DNA from: Bacteroidales bacterium UBA1309 | GTDB lineage: Bacteria > Bacteroidota > Bacteroidia > Bacteroidales > Dysgonomonadaceae | NCBI GenBank assembly: GCA_002307185.1 | Contig: DBTT01000016.1 | Location: forward strand, 24,338 to 88,337 | Direction of reading: 5' to 3' | DNA: 64,000 nt | Shown: positions 1 through 8,378 of the stretch, piece after piece | How positions within the stretch are numbered: position 1 is the stretch's first letter | How the letters are laid out: each line of letters opens with the position of its first letter | The notes under the pieces: generated by a model | Seen by the model: the letters and a program-made list of their open reading frames with translations, nothing else | What the model was told of the DNA's origin: nothing | Databases searched by the model: none | Translations under genes and position numbers: made by a program

Positions 1-1354
1 AATCTTCTTCGGGCTGATTATCGTCTTCTGAAATAATTTCTTTGGGGAGAACGAGATTCAATATTACATAACCGGCTAATCCGGATGCTATTGTCCCCAA
101 AATAATGCCGAGTTTTGCCTCGCCCAACAATTCCGGATAATGCACGCCGAACGAAAGATTGGCGATAAACAGAGAAACTGTAAACCCCACACCACCCAGC
201 ATGCAGATACCGGCCAACGATTTCCAGTTTGTTCCCCGTGGCAGGTTCACTATTTTCAGTTTCACGAAAATCCAAGTGAAGGAAAAGAGTCCGATGAATT
301 TCCCGACAAAAAGTGCCAAAAAAACAGCCAAAGTGACTACTCCAAAAAGACTTTGGTCTCCTCCGAGATGAACTCCTGCATTGGCGAATGCGAACAAAGG
401 CATAATGAGGTAATTGACCGCTCCATGCAGTTTGTCCTCCAAATATTGCAGGGGGGAAATCACTTTGTCGGAATACTCTTCCATATTTTTCAGTATCCTG
501 ATTTGCTTGTTCGAAATAGTGGATGAAGTGGCCTCTTCATCAAAGAGATCAAGGCTCTCACGTGTTCTATCCACGTATTTTTTCACATCCAAGCGAGGGC
601 GTGCGGGGATCGTGAAAGCCACCAATACGCCTGCGATCGTGCTATGGATTCCCGATTGCAGGAAGAAATACCAAACGGCAATGCCAATCAAGATATAAAG
701 CGATTTTTGCATCACTCCCAGCTTGTTCAGCACAGCCAAAACTCCGAGCAAAGCAAACCCAATGATCAAGCTTGTGATATCTAAATGTGCCGTATAGCCA
801 ACGGCGATCACTAGAATGCCGCCAATATCGTCCACCACGGCAAAAGCTGTCAGAAATATTTTCAACCCGATAGGCACCCGCTGGCCCAACAGGCTGATGA
901 TTCCTAGCGTGAAAGCGATGTCGGTAGCCATCGGGATGGCCATTCCAATGGATTCGGGATGGGAATGGGCAAAAATAAAATATACTGCCACCGGCACAAT
1001 CATTCCGCCGAAGGCAACAATCACCGGCAGGGATGCACGCCGTACACTCGACAATTCGCCGACTAAAATTTCTCGCTTGATCTCTAAGCCTACCAGAAAG
1101 AAAAAAATAGCCATTAGTGCATCGTTGATAAATGCAGCTAAAGTGAGTGGATTGCCGTGATGGCTGAACAGATTGAAATTGCCCAATTGCATCGAAATGG
1201 GATAGTTCCAGATTTCTTGATAAAGGCCGTGCCAAGGTGAATTTGCAACCACCATCGCCAAAAGTGCAACAGCCATCAGGATAATTCCACCGTTGATGCT
1301 GTGCTTGAAAAAGTTAGTGAGCGAATAGTTGAATGTTGTCTGTCGAATAGCCAT
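1..1354 (-). CDS. nhaA: Na+/H+ antiporter NhaA (3' end cut by window edge)
   Basis: Inner-membrane sodium/proton antiporter that exports Na+ in exchange for protons. Reading the minus strand from the ATG at 1354 gives at least 451 codons with no stop before the left edge. It begins MAIRQTTFNYSL and is mostly hydrophobic helices. The two NhaA hallmark motifs are present: ATDIAFTLG with Asp145, and AVVDDIG with Asp175 and Asp176. The 30/31-residue spacing equals that of the ion-binding Asp133, Asp163 and Asp164 of Escherichia coli NhaA. The visible C-terminus is acidic (EIISEDDNQPEED), which suggests that only a few residues are missing. It diverges from leuS across a 270-base gap. Family assignment is secure; regulation is not visible. 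Confidence 0.95.
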   Translation of the reverse strand, partial: MAIRQTTFNYSLTNFFKHSINGGIILMAVALLAMVVANSPWHGLYQEIWNYPISMQLGNFNLFSHHGNPLTLAAFINDALMAIFFFLVGLEIKREILVGELSSVRRASLPVIVAFGGMIVPVAVYFIFAHSHPESIGMAIPMATDIAFTLGIISLLGQRVPIGLKIFLTAFAVVDDIGGILVIAVGYTAHLDITSLIIGFALLGVLAVLNKLGVMQKSLYILIGIAVWYFFLQSGIHSTIAGVLVAFTIPARPRLDVKKYVDRTRESLDLFDEEATSSTISNKQIRILKNMEEYSDKVISPLQYLEDKLHGAVNYLIMPLFAFANAGVHLGGDQSLFGVVTLAVFLALFVGKFIGLFSFTWIFVKLKIVNLPRGTNWKSLAGICMLGGVGFTVSLFIANLSFGVHYPELLGEAKLGIILGTIASGLAGYVILNLVLPKEIISEDDNQPEED

Positions 1355-1591
1355 TCCTCATTTTTTATGTCCGATTTAGTCGTAAAATTACAAAAAAAAC
1401 AAATGCCAACCTGATAAATGATTGGGAACTCTGGTCAAGATTACGGTTTCACGTGCAAAATATCATGGAAAAAGCCGGTCTAGGTTTTTTGTATAAGATC
1501 TGATTATCAATCAAATGATATTTAAACATAGCATCTTGCAGAAGGGCAGAATGAGCTCTTTTTTTCTGTTTTAAAAACAATAAATTATAAC

Positions 1592-1599
1592 TAACTTTG
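1592..1599 (+). promoter_or_regulatory. Putative Bacteroidota -7 box of leuS
   Basis: TAACTTTG matches the Bacteroidota -7 consensus TAnnTTTG and lies 25 bases before the leuS ATG. No good -33 TTTG is seen at the usual distance (TGTT at 1567-1570 is the nearest), so the call rests on the -7 element alone. Confidence 0.5.
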
Positions 1600-1624
1600 C
1601 CGCTAAAATTGGCAAACGAAAATT

Positions 1625-4600
1625 ATGGAATATAACTTTAAAGAAATCGAGAAACGTTGGCAACAATACTGGATTGACCACCAGACCTATAAAGTGACAG
1701 AAGATGCTGCGAAGCAAAAATTTTATGTCCTGGACATGTTTCCTTATCCTTCCGGTGCAGGGTTGCATGTGGGGCATCCACTCGGATACATTGCATCCGA
1801 CATCTACAGCCGATACAAACGTTTGACCGGTTTCAACGTGTTGCACCCCATGGGATACGATGCTTACGGTCTTCCTGCCGAGCAGTATGCCATCCAGACA
1901 GGGCAACACCCAGCCATCACCACCGAAAACAACATCAATCGCTACCGCGAGCAATTGGACAAAATAGGATTCTCTTACGACTGGAACCGCGAAATCCGCA
2001 CATCCAATCCCGATTACTATCATTGGACACAGTGGGCATTTATCCAAATGTTCAATTCATACTACAACCTCCCCCCAACCCCCTCCAATAGAGGGGGAAA
2101 AGGGAAAGCCCGGCCTATTTCGGAATTGATAGAGCATTTCGAAAAATGTGGAACGGATGGTATTCAGGTGGCTTGTTCCGAGGAATTGGAATTCACGGCT
2201 GCAGAATGGAATGCAAAATCGGAAAAAGAAAAACAAGAAATACTTCTCAACTACCGCATCGCTTACCTTGCCAACACAAGTGTTAATTGGTGTCCTCAAT
2301 TAGGAACCGTATTGGCGAACGACGAGGTAGTCAACGGCTTGTCTGTCCGTGGCGGTTTTGCCGTGGAGCAACGGGTGATGCGCCAATGGAGCTTGCGTGT
2401 CTCTGCCTATGCACAACGTCTGCTTGATGGGTTGGATACCGTGGATTGGAGCGATTCCATCACCGAAACACAAAAGAACTGGATCGGACGCAGCGAAGGG
2501 GCGGAGATATACCTCCCCCTAGCCCCCTCCAATAGAGGGGGGACGGGATTACATGGTTCTTCCGAAGAAAAAAACAATTCGCCGTATTATACAACGAATA
2601 AATTGGATTGGAATACCACCAATATTGGTAATGCCAGAGAAAATCGGAAGAATCCGACGGAGGCTGAAAATGCCCTTTGGCAAATGTTGAGGGACAAAGG
2701 CATTGGATACAAATTTAGACGGCAGCATTTGATCGATCGCTTTATCGTTGATTTCGTATGTCTTGAGAAATCCCTTATTGTCGAAGTGGATGGGGGATAC
2801 CACGATAATCCGGAACAAGCCGAAGCAGACAAACAAAGAACTGAAATTCTCAATAACTTAGGTTACACTGTAATTCGTTTCAAGAACGAAGAGGTCATAG
2901 CCGACACAGACAACGTCCTCAGCAAGATAAAATCCTCGTGCGTCAGCCAAGTCCTCCCTACTGGGGAGGATTTAGGTGGGGTGAGTGGGGTGGTTGTCTT
3001 CACCACACGTCCGGATACTATTTTCGGTGTGACTTTCATGGTTTTAGCTCCTGAAAGTGAATATGTCTCCCAAGTAACAACGCCCGAACAAGCAAAAGCT
3101 GTTGAGGAATATATTCTGGCTACAAAACGAAGAACCGAACGGGAACGGATTGCGGACAAAAAAGTGTCCGGTGTGTTCTCCGGAGCGTATGCTATCAATC
3201 CGCTTAATGGAAAAGAAATTCCGATCTGGATTTCCGACTATGTGTTGGCTGGATACGGAACGGGGGCGATTATGGCTGTTCCTGCGCACGACAGCCGCGA
3301 CTACGCTTTCGCCAAACATTTCGCCTTGCCGATTATCCCGTTGATTGAAGGAGCGGATGTGTCGGAAGAAAGCTTCGATGCCAAAGAAGGAAAAATGATT
3401 AACTCCGGTTTCTTAGACGGATTGGACGTGAAGGAAGCCATTCAGAAAACAAAAGAATATATCCGCGAAAATGGATTGGGACGCGTGAAGGTGAATTACC
3501 GATTGCGTGATGCCATTTTCTCCCGCCAACGCTATTGGGGCGAACCGTTCCCCGTTTATTATAAAGACGGAATGCCTTACATGCTTCCCGTGGACAGATT
3601 GCCGTTGGAATTGCCCGAAGTAGCCAAGTTCCTTCCCACCGAATCGGGCGAACCGCCTTTGGGACATGCTGTTTTGTGGGCTTGGGACGAAGCCAACCAA
3701 CAGGTGGTGGAAACATCCAAGATTGACAACCAAACGGTATTCCCAATCGAAAAGAACACCATGCCCGGATTTGCAGGTTCATCGGCCTACTACCTCCGCT
3801 ACATGGATTCGAAGAACGACAAAGCCTTGGTGGACAAAAAGGTGGACGAATATTGGCGGAATGTGGACTTGTACATCGGCGGAACGGAACATGCCACCGG
3901 CCACTTGATATACAGTCGTTTCTGGAATAAATTTTTGTACGACATAGGCATTTCCTGCGAAGAAGAGCCCTTCAAGAAGTTGATTAACCAGGGGATGATT
4001 CAAGGGCGAAGCAATTTTGTGTATCGCATCAACGGGACAAATACATTTGTGTCTTTAAACTTGAAGAAAGAATACGAAACGACAGAATTACACGTGGATG
4101 TAAACATTGTGAGCAACGATGTTCTCGATTTGGAAAAATTCAAGGCTTGGCGTCCCGAGTTTGCCGATGCTGAATTTATCCTCGAAGACGGGAAATACCT
4201 CTGCGGATATGCCGTGGAAAAGATGTCGAAATCGATGTACAACGTGGTGAATCCTGACGACATTGTGGAAAAATTTGGAGCTGACACGCTTCGCATGTAC
4301 GAAATGTTCCTGGGGCCTTTGGAACAGTCGAAACCCTGGGACACGAACGGGATCGACGGTGTGCACCGCTTTTTCCGTAAGTTGTGGAACTTGTTTTATG
4401 TGGGAGATGACTTTGCGGTGACCGAAGAAGCTCCTTCCAAAGAAGAATTGAAAGCCATCCACAAGTTGATCAAGAAAGTGACGTTCGACATAGAAAACTT
4501 CTCCTTCAACACCTCCGTATCTGCCTTTATGATTTGCGTGAACGAACTGACGACACTCAAATCGCGCAAAAAAGCGGTGTTGTCCGACTTAGTTGTCTTG

Positions 4601-4900
4601 CTTGCTCCTTTTGCGCCGCACATTGGCGAAGAGCTGTGGAACAAGCTTGGAAACGAAACCACCGTGTGCGATGCTGCATGGCCTGTTTGCATCGAAGCTT
4701 ATTTGGCAGAAGATGCCTTCAAATACGGCGTGGCTTTTAATGGGAAAGTCCGCTTTGAGGTAGAATTTCCAGCCGACATCACAGGCAAGGAAGTGGAAGA
4801 AGCCGTTTTGAAACACGAGCTATCTCAGAAATGGCTCGAAGGAAAAACGCCAAGGAAAGTAGTGTTTGTACCTCAAAAAATGATCAACATTGTATTGTAA
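1625..4900 (+). CDS. leuS: Leucyl-tRNA synthetase with in-frame DUF559 nuclease-like insertion
   Basis: Class Ia aminoacyl-tRNA synthetase that charges tRNA-Leu in the cytoplasm. The HIGH signature is His48-Val-Gly-His51, the editing-domain motif TTRPDT is at 460-465, and KMSKS is at 866-870; the C-terminal anticodon-binding region is intact. At 1091 residues it is roughly 145 longer than expected for Bacteroidota LeuRS. The excess comes from two foreign segments. Residues 149-160 (LPPTPSNRGGKG) are translated from a palindromic repeat. Residues about 297-457 comprise a second repeat (LPLAPSNRGGTG), a DUF559/Vsr-like endonuclease domain (about 336-440) and a third repeat, placed just before the editing motif. 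All synthetase motifs are in one uninterrupted frame, so the protein is probably functional. I see no intein splicing blocks. Confidence 0.96.
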   Translation: MEYNFKEIEKRWQQYWIDHQTYKVTEDAAKQKFYVLDMFPYPSGAGLHVGHPLGYIASDIYSRYKRLTGFNVLHPMGYDAYGLPAEQYAIQTGQHPAITTENNINRYREQLDKIGFSYDWNREIRTSNPDYYHWTQWAFIQMFNSYYNLPPTPSNRGGKGKARPISELIEHFEKCGTDGIQVACSEELEFTAAEWNAKSEKEKQEILLNYRIAYLANTSVNWCPQLGTVLANDEVVNGLSVRGGFAVEQRVMRQWSLRVSAYAQRLLDGLDTVDWSDSITETQKNWIGRSEGAEIYLPLAPSNRGGTGLHGSSEEKNNSPYYTTNKLDWNTTNIGNARENRKNPTEAENALWQMLRDKGIGYKFRRQHLIDRFIVDFVCLEKSLIVEVDGGYHDNPEQAEADKQRTEILNNLGYTVIRFKNEEVIADTDNVLSKIKSSCVSQVLPTGEDLGGVSGVVVFTTRPDTIFGVTFMVLAPESEYVSQVTTPEQAKAVEEYILATKRRTERERIADKKVSGVFSGAYAINPLNGKEIPIWISDYVLAGYGTGAIMAVPAHDSRDYAFAKHFALPIIPLIEGADVSEESFDAKEGKMINSGFLDGLDVKEAIQKTKEYIRENGLGRVKVNYRLRDAIFSRQRYWGEPFPVYYKDGMPYMLPVDRLPLELPEVAKFLPTESGEPPLGHAVLWAWDEANQQVVETSKIDNQTVFPIEKNTMPGFAGSSAYYLRYMDSKNDKALVDKKVDEYWRNVDLYIGGTEHATGHLIYSRFWNKFLYDIGISCEEEPFKKLINQGMIQGRSNFVYRINGTNTFVSLNLKKEYETTELHVDVNIVSNDVLDLEKFKAWRPEFADAEFILEDGKYLCGYAVEKMSKSMYNVVNPDDIVEKFGADTLRMYEMFLGPLEQSKPWDTNGIDGVHRFFRKLWNLFYVGDDFAVTEEAPSKEELKAIHKLIKKVTFDIENFSFNTSVSAFMICVNELTTLKSRKKAVLSDLVVLLAPFAPHIGEELWNKLGNETTVCDAAWPVCIEAYLAEDAFKYGVAFNGKVRFEVEFPADITGKEVEEAVLKHELSQKWLEGKTPRKVVFVPQKMINIVL
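2069..2104 (+). repeat. Palindromic G/C repeat, copy 1, translated inside leuS
   Basis: Perfect 7-base inverted arms CCCCCTC (2079-2085) and GAGGGGG (2091-2097) around a 5-base loop, preceded by CTCCCCCCAAC. The 19 bases 2079-2097 are identical to 2523-2541. In the leuS frame it encodes LPPTPSNRGGKG in place of a surface loop. Confidence 0.9.
2517..2547 (+). repeat. Palindromic G/C repeat, copy 2 (left end of cassette)
   Basis: Arms CCCCCTC (2523-2529) and GAGGGGG (2535-2541) with a 5-base loop. The 19-base core is identical to copy 1, and it is read in the same peptide frame (PSNRGG). Confidence 0.9.
2947..2992 (+). repeat. Palindromic repeat, right end of cassette
   Basis: Arms TCCTCCC (2952-2958) and GGGAGGA (2964-2970) around a 5-base loop, followed by the G-rich tail TTTAGGTGGGGTGAGTGGGG. 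The reverse complement starts with ACC/CCCC blocks like those of the left-hand copies, so the cassette ends are approximately inverted. It encodes VLPTGEDLGGVSG in leuS. Confidence 0.75.
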
Positions 4901-4901
4901 T

Positions 4902-4930
4902 CACCTCCCCCTCCAATAGGCTGGGAGAGG
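4902..4930 (+). repeat. Palindromic repeat, copy 4, between leuS and yitT
   Basis: CCCCCTCCAATAG (4907-4919) is identical to 13 bases of copies 1 and 2, followed by a GGGAGAGG half (4923-4930) that pairs imperfectly with CCTCCCC. It starts one base after the leuS stop codon, so it may also shape the leuS mRNA end. Confidence 0.75.
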
Positions 4931-4950
4931 CTTGCGCCAGAAACAAGTAT

Positions 4951-5817
4951 ATGTCAAACAAATATCTAAAAGACTTTTATTGGCGCGACTATGTCAATAT
5001 CCTCTTTGGCCTTTTGCTTTACGCAGTGGGCCTGGTGGGCTTTATCAAACCTGTGGGTATTGTCACAGGAGGCTTGGCTGGGGTCGGTTTGTTGGTCGAA
5101 TATGCTACCGGAGGATCTGTTCCTCTGCAAGCAACTTATTTCGTGGTCAACTGTCTTTTGCTGCTGTTTTCGGTAAGAATTCTGGGTATCAAATTTCTGG
5201 TGAAAACCATTTTCAGTGTGATTATCCTCACTTTACTTATATCACTTTGCCAGTCATTCTTCAAAGAGGCGATTATCAAAAACGAACCCATGATGTCGGG
5301 CGTGATTGGCGCCATGCTTTGCGGAGCAGGCATCGGATTTGTGTTCAACGCCAATGGTAGCACCGGAGGCACAGACATTGTGGTGGCGGTGATGAACAAA
5401 TTCAAGAACATGGCTTTTGGGCGCGGCATGTTGCTGTGCGACTTCATCATTATCTGCTGTTCTTACATTGTGTTTCAAGACTATGTGAAAATCATCTACG
5501 GCTTGGTCGTGATGGGCGTGATGACGTATGTGATCGACATGGTTATCAATGGTTTCCGGCAGTCGGTTCAATTTCTTATCTTTTCCCGAAAATACGAACT
5601 CATCGCCGACGTCATCAACAAAGAACTGAAACGGGGATGCACCGTGTTGGACGGCACAGGTTGGTATTCCAAAACACCCACCAAAGTGATAGTGGTGCTT
5701 GCCCGCCGTTCTGAAGCAACCGAGATTTTCCGTGCCATCAAAAGCATCGACAGCGACGCTTTTATTTCACAAAGTGTGGTGAAGGGGGTGTTTGGAAAGG
5801 GATTTGACAAGATATAA
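4951..5817 (+). CDS. YitT/DUF2179 family membrane protein
   Basis: Inner-membrane protein of unknown transport role, 288 residues. It has about five hydrophobic helices (starting YWRDYVNILFGLLLYAVGLV) with the family's glycine-rich stretch NANGSTGGTDI, then a soluble C-terminal DUF2179 domain of about 80 residues (ELKRGCTVLDGTGWYS onward). I start it at ATG 4951 (MSNKYLKDFYW). The frame is open further upstream to 4831, but that part reads through the end of leuS and the palindromic repeat, giving another PSNR peptide, and is unlikely to be native. It lies 50 bases after leuS on the same strand and could be cotranscribed. The exact substrate is unknown for the family. Confidence 0.9.
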   Translation: MSNKYLKDFYWRDYVNILFGLLLYAVGLVGFIKPVGIVTGGLAGVGLLVEYATGGSVPLQATYFVVNCLLLLFSVRILGIKFLVKTIFSVIILTLLISLCQSFFKEAIIKNEPMMSGVIGAMLCGAGIGFVFNANGSTGGTDIVVAVMNKFKNMAFGRGMLLCDFIIICCSYIVFQDYVKIIYGLVVMGVMTYVIDMVINGFRQSVQFLIFSRKYELIADVINKELKRGCTVLDGTGWYSKTPTKVIVVLARRSEATEIFRAIKSIDSDAFISQSVVKGVFGKGFDKI

Positions 5818-6174
5818 AGAACGCGAACACATCTCAAAAGGTAACAATCCGGTACGACAGTGAACCTATCGGCTTTATTCCCCTCCAGTTTGAAACATAG
5901 AAAATGGCACATACCTACCGCATGCAATCCACCTTTTATTACCGTTTCTACCGAGCGAATATCCCGATGGGATATTATCGGATCTCGACCTTGATGTTAG
6001 AACAATGGTGTATTTTAATTAATTTATTAACAGTGAATTATGTGTGTTTTCAAAAATATATTAGATGCAGTAAAATTATATCTGTTTAAACAAAATATTG
6101 CTATGTCGTTAAATTATACAGGATTTGCTGTTGAGATTTAGGGCAATGAACATAAAGTGCACGTTCAGGCTACT
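5818..6174. other. Intergenic region with a short dyad
   Basis: 357 bases between yitT and a convergent gene. The only structure I see is a perfect inverted repeat AATATCCC-GAT-GGGATATT at 5958-5976, which could be an operator or short hairpin. The right half is A/T rich. No convincing gene, tRNA or promoter. Confidence 0.4.
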
Positions 6175-6891
6175 TTAATTTTTTGATTTTATGTATCTTA
6201 TATCAAGCTTTCCAATCTTTAAAATTTGCTTTGTTCTAGATTTTGTTTCGAGATCTTCCATTTCTTGAAGTCTTTTTCCAATAGTACTCTTCCATTCATC
6301 GTTAGTAAATGGGAATAATTTCTCTCTTTTCAAAATACTAATTAGCCCATCAAAATTTTCTTTAAAATTAGGCATTTCCCAATCCTTTGGAATAAACCCA
6401 ACGCATTGATTTGCAAAACTCAATTGTCCTAAAAGATATTCTCCACTTAAGTTTACTTCTCTTTTCCTATTGTCGCCTTCAGTATCAAATTTATAAAAGG
6501 CTTCAATTATAACATATTCAATGTCTTTTTGATGCTTTTGCGATTTAGTCATTGGTATAACTCGAAAGTGATAATTTTGGTAGATGCCCTCAAAATACAA
6601 ATCTTCATGTAATGCAAAAGATTTTGCATCGAGGAAAGAATACTTTGCGGAAAGCAGTTTCTTTATTGCTTTTTTCCTTTTGAAATACTCCTCGCTTGTA
6701 AATCCAACACCAACGAAAAAAATGATTACGCCAATCCAAAGCGAAAAACCAATTATTATCGAATCAATTGCAGAATTGCGCAGTAGAATTGAAATTAAAA
6801 AAGAGAAAAGTCCCAAAAACAATCCACCTAGAAAGCTAGTACCTAAATACTCTTTATATCTCCCTTTTCTTATGATTTGAATTTTATTCAT
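6175..6891 (-). CDS. Unknown two-helix membrane protein
   Basis: 238 residues, not recognised. After a basic N-terminus (MNKIQIIRKGRYKEYLG) come two hydrophobic helices, about residues 17-38 and 43-65 (SIIIGFSLWIGVIIFFVGVG). A charged soluble region of about 170 residues follows, with no motif I know. The topology predicts an inner-membrane anchor with the soluble part in the cytoplasm. The DNA is visibly more A/T rich than the flanking metabolic genes, with frequent AAA/ATT/TTA codons, which hints at recent acquisition. It is convergent with yitT and is followed upstream by another small membrane gene on the same strand. No function is proposed. Confidence 0.75.
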   Translation of the reverse strand: MNKIQIIRKGRYKEYLGTSFLGGLFLGLFSFLISILLRNSAIDSIIIGFSLWIGVIIFFVGVGFTSEEYFKRKKAIKKLLSAKYSFLDAKSFALHEDLYFEGIYQNYHFRVIPMTKSQKHQKDIEYVIIEAFYKFDTEGDNRKREVNLSGEYLLGQLSFANQCVGFIPKDWEMPNFKENFDGLISILKREKLFPFTNDEWKSTIGKRLQEMEDLETKSRTKQILKIGKLDIRYIKSKN

Positions 6892-6989
6892 ATTGTGAAG
6901 TTGTTTTTTGAGCTATTACTCATGCATTCGTGGCTATTTCGTGATTGCGAAGGTAATCTTTATTGCTTAAAGAGATTCAGATGCGGAGC

Positions 6990-7190
6990 TTACCAAAACC
7001 TTCTCAGAAACAATATAAGCAGATACACCACAAAGGTAACGACGATCACCCCTTGCGTATATATTCCGAAGACCAATAAACGGGAGGCTATTTTCCATTC
7101 TAAAAGACTCCCCAGAATACCCAATGCTGTCGGCACAAAGTAGAGCATTCCGACTAAGATAAGGATTTGTCTGTTGGAAAGTTTCTTCAT
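6990..7190 (-). CDS. Small unknown membrane protein (66 aa)
   Basis: 66 residues with two predicted membrane helices: about 9-30 (ILILVGMLYFVPTALGILG) and about 39-62 (LVFGIYTQGVIVVTFVVYLL), and a basic C-terminus LRRFW. The start codon at 7190 is preceded by an A/T-rich leader. It is coded on the minus strand, divergent from the suhB-like gene. Length, regular helix pattern and codon use suggest a real gene; I do not recognise the family. Confidence 0.6.
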   Translation of the reverse strand: MKKLSNRQILILVGMLYFVPTALGILGSLLEWKIASRLLVFGIYTQGVIVVTFVVYLLILFLRRFW

Positions 7191-7304
7191 ATTTTATTTC
7201 GATGGATTTCTGGATGCAAAGATACATCAACAAAAGATGTCGAACACGCAAAAATGTTATTCTTTCTTCATGCGGATTTGCTTACTTTTCAATTTTGAAA
7301 GCAC

Positions 7305-7312
7305 TACCTTTG
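7305..7312 (+). promoter_or_regulatory. Putative -7 box of suhB
   Basis: TACCTTTG fits TAnnTTTG 25 bases before the ATG at 7338; TTTG at 7277-7280 is a possible -33 element but the spacing (24) is longer than usual. Confidence 0.5.
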
Positions 7313-7337
7313 CATTGCGAAACAAAAAACTATCAGC

Positions 7338-8147
7338 ATGTATCAAGAATATATCGATTTTATCGTTCCATTGGCAAAACAGGTTGCCAAACTCCAATTG
7401 TCTTATTTTCGCACAGATCGTTTAGGCATCGAGACGAAATCAAACATCTCGGACGTGGTGACACGGGCCGATAAGGAAAGCGAAGAACTGATTGCCAAAG
7501 CCATCTTTGAGAAATACCCCGACCACAAGATCCTAGGCGAAGAGGGAGGCTTTCGTGGAAACGAGGACAGCCAATGCCTTTGGGTAGTTGACCCCTTGGA
7601 CGGAACTACCAATTTCAGCCAGGGAATTGCTATTTTTTCGATTTCAATTGCACTCCAATATAACGGTGAAACCATTGCCGGAGTGGTTTATGCCCCTTAT
7701 CTCGACGAGCTTTTCGTTGCCACCAAAGGCGGCGGGGCTTACATGGCTTACCATGGTGGAGAACTTAAAAAAATACATGTTGCCGGAAAAAAGCACCTCG
7801 ACAGTTCGGTGATTGCCACCGGTTTCCCTTACGACAAGGTGACCAATCCCGACAACAACACGAAAGAAACCAGCCGTATAGTTCCCTTGGTAAGGGATTT
7901 GCGCAGGCTGGGTTCGGCGGCTCACGACCTGTGTTGCGTGGCAAGTGGCATATTGGATGGATATTGGGAAATGTCGCTCAAGATATGGGATGTGTGTGCC
8001 GGCATTTTGATTGTGGAAGAAGCGGGAGGCGAAGTTTTACATTACCGGGACGACCGCAGTTTGTCGGTGATTGCCGGAAATGAAACCATTGTACGGCAAA
8101 TCGAGAAGATTATTTCACCTGATTGGAATCCGAATTCAAAAATCTGA
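7338..8147 (+). CDS. suhB: Inositol-1-monophosphatase family protein (SuhB-like)
   Basis: Mg2+-dependent phosphatase of the inositol monophosphatase superfamily, 269 residues, cytoplasmic. The metal-binding motifs are in the expected order: GEEGG near residue 67, then DPLDGTTNF with Asp85 and Asp88, and the C-terminal WDVCAGILIVEEAGG. The length equals that of bacterial SuhB/IMPase (about 265). Substrates in this family include myo-inositol-1-phosphate and other sugar phosphates. A CysQ-like role (3',5'-adenosine bisphosphate) cannot be excluded from motifs, though the overall pattern is nearer IMPase. It is monocistronic: its own -7 box lies upstream, and a 231-base gap separates it from nuoA. 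Confidence 0.9.
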   Translation: MYQEYIDFIVPLAKQVAKLQLSYFRTDRLGIETKSNISDVVTRADKESEELIAKAIFEKYPDHKILGEEGGFRGNEDSQCLWVVDPLDGTTNFSQGIAIFSISIALQYNGETIAGVVYAPYLDELFVATKGGGAYMAYHGGELKKIHVAGKKHLDSSVIATGFPYDKVTNPDNNTKETSRIVPLVRDLRRLGSAAHDLCCVASGILDGYWEMSLKIWDVCAGILIVEEAGGEVLHYRDDRSLSVIAGNETIVRQIEKIISPDWNPNSKI

Positions 8148-8330
8148 CTGAGATGTTTCTTCTCAAAAACCTCATCATTCCATTTTAAATTGATAAATCA
8201 GCTTTTCTATATCTTTGATTATTGTAAAGCCCAATTTGCAATAATGGCATTTGCACATCAGATCTGACTAAAACGGTGTTAAAGAGAAAAAAACGTTTTG
8301 GATTTTATGCTCATAAAAAAAAATAAGCAC

Positions 8331-8338
8331 TATATTTG
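8331..8338 (+). promoter_or_regulatory. Putative -7 box of the nuo operon
   Basis: TATATTTG matches TAnnTTTG, 40 bases before the nuoA ATG and after an A-rich tract (8315-8326). The -33 element is not clear. It is the only good candidate in the 231-base gap. Confidence 0.5.
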
Positions 8339-8378
8339 TGACACTTTTCCAATAAAACAGTATTTAAGGTTTGAATGA

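Larger units (their letters stand above)
2513..2995 (+). mobile_element. DUF559 (PD-(D/E)XK-like) cassette bounded by palindromic repeats, in frame within leuS
   Basis: This is the inserted segment of leuS. It holds, in order, the left palindrome (2517-2547), a linker, a domain with the DUF559 pattern, and the right palindrome (about 2947-2992). Domain landmarks are NPTEAENALWQMLR near residue 343, FRRQHL, Asp376 in FIVDF, and Glu387/Asp389 in IVEVDGG followed by YH. This layout resembles the very-short-patch-repair-like nuclease fold with a D...ExD catalytic set. The ends are roughly inverted: the left begins ACCTCCCCCTAG and the reverse complement of the right begins ACCACCCCACTC. There are no stops, and the host gene continues in frame. 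The element boundaries are estimated from where LeuRS similarity resumes. Whether it is or was mobile is inference. Confidence 0.7.

Noticed and set aside
642..1235. Open frame on the minus strand, 197 codons
   Set aside because: It is a shadow of nhaA in another frame; the nhaA frame has all the family motifs.
2513..2995. Intein in leuS
   Set aside because: No Cys/Ser at the left junction, no terminal His-Asn and no splicing blocks; the nuclease-like domain is DUF559, not a LAGLIDADG or HNH homing type.
5904..6089. 61-codon plus-strand frame downstream of yitT
   Set aside because: Composition and lack of any motif suggest chance; it spans the dyad at 5958-5976.
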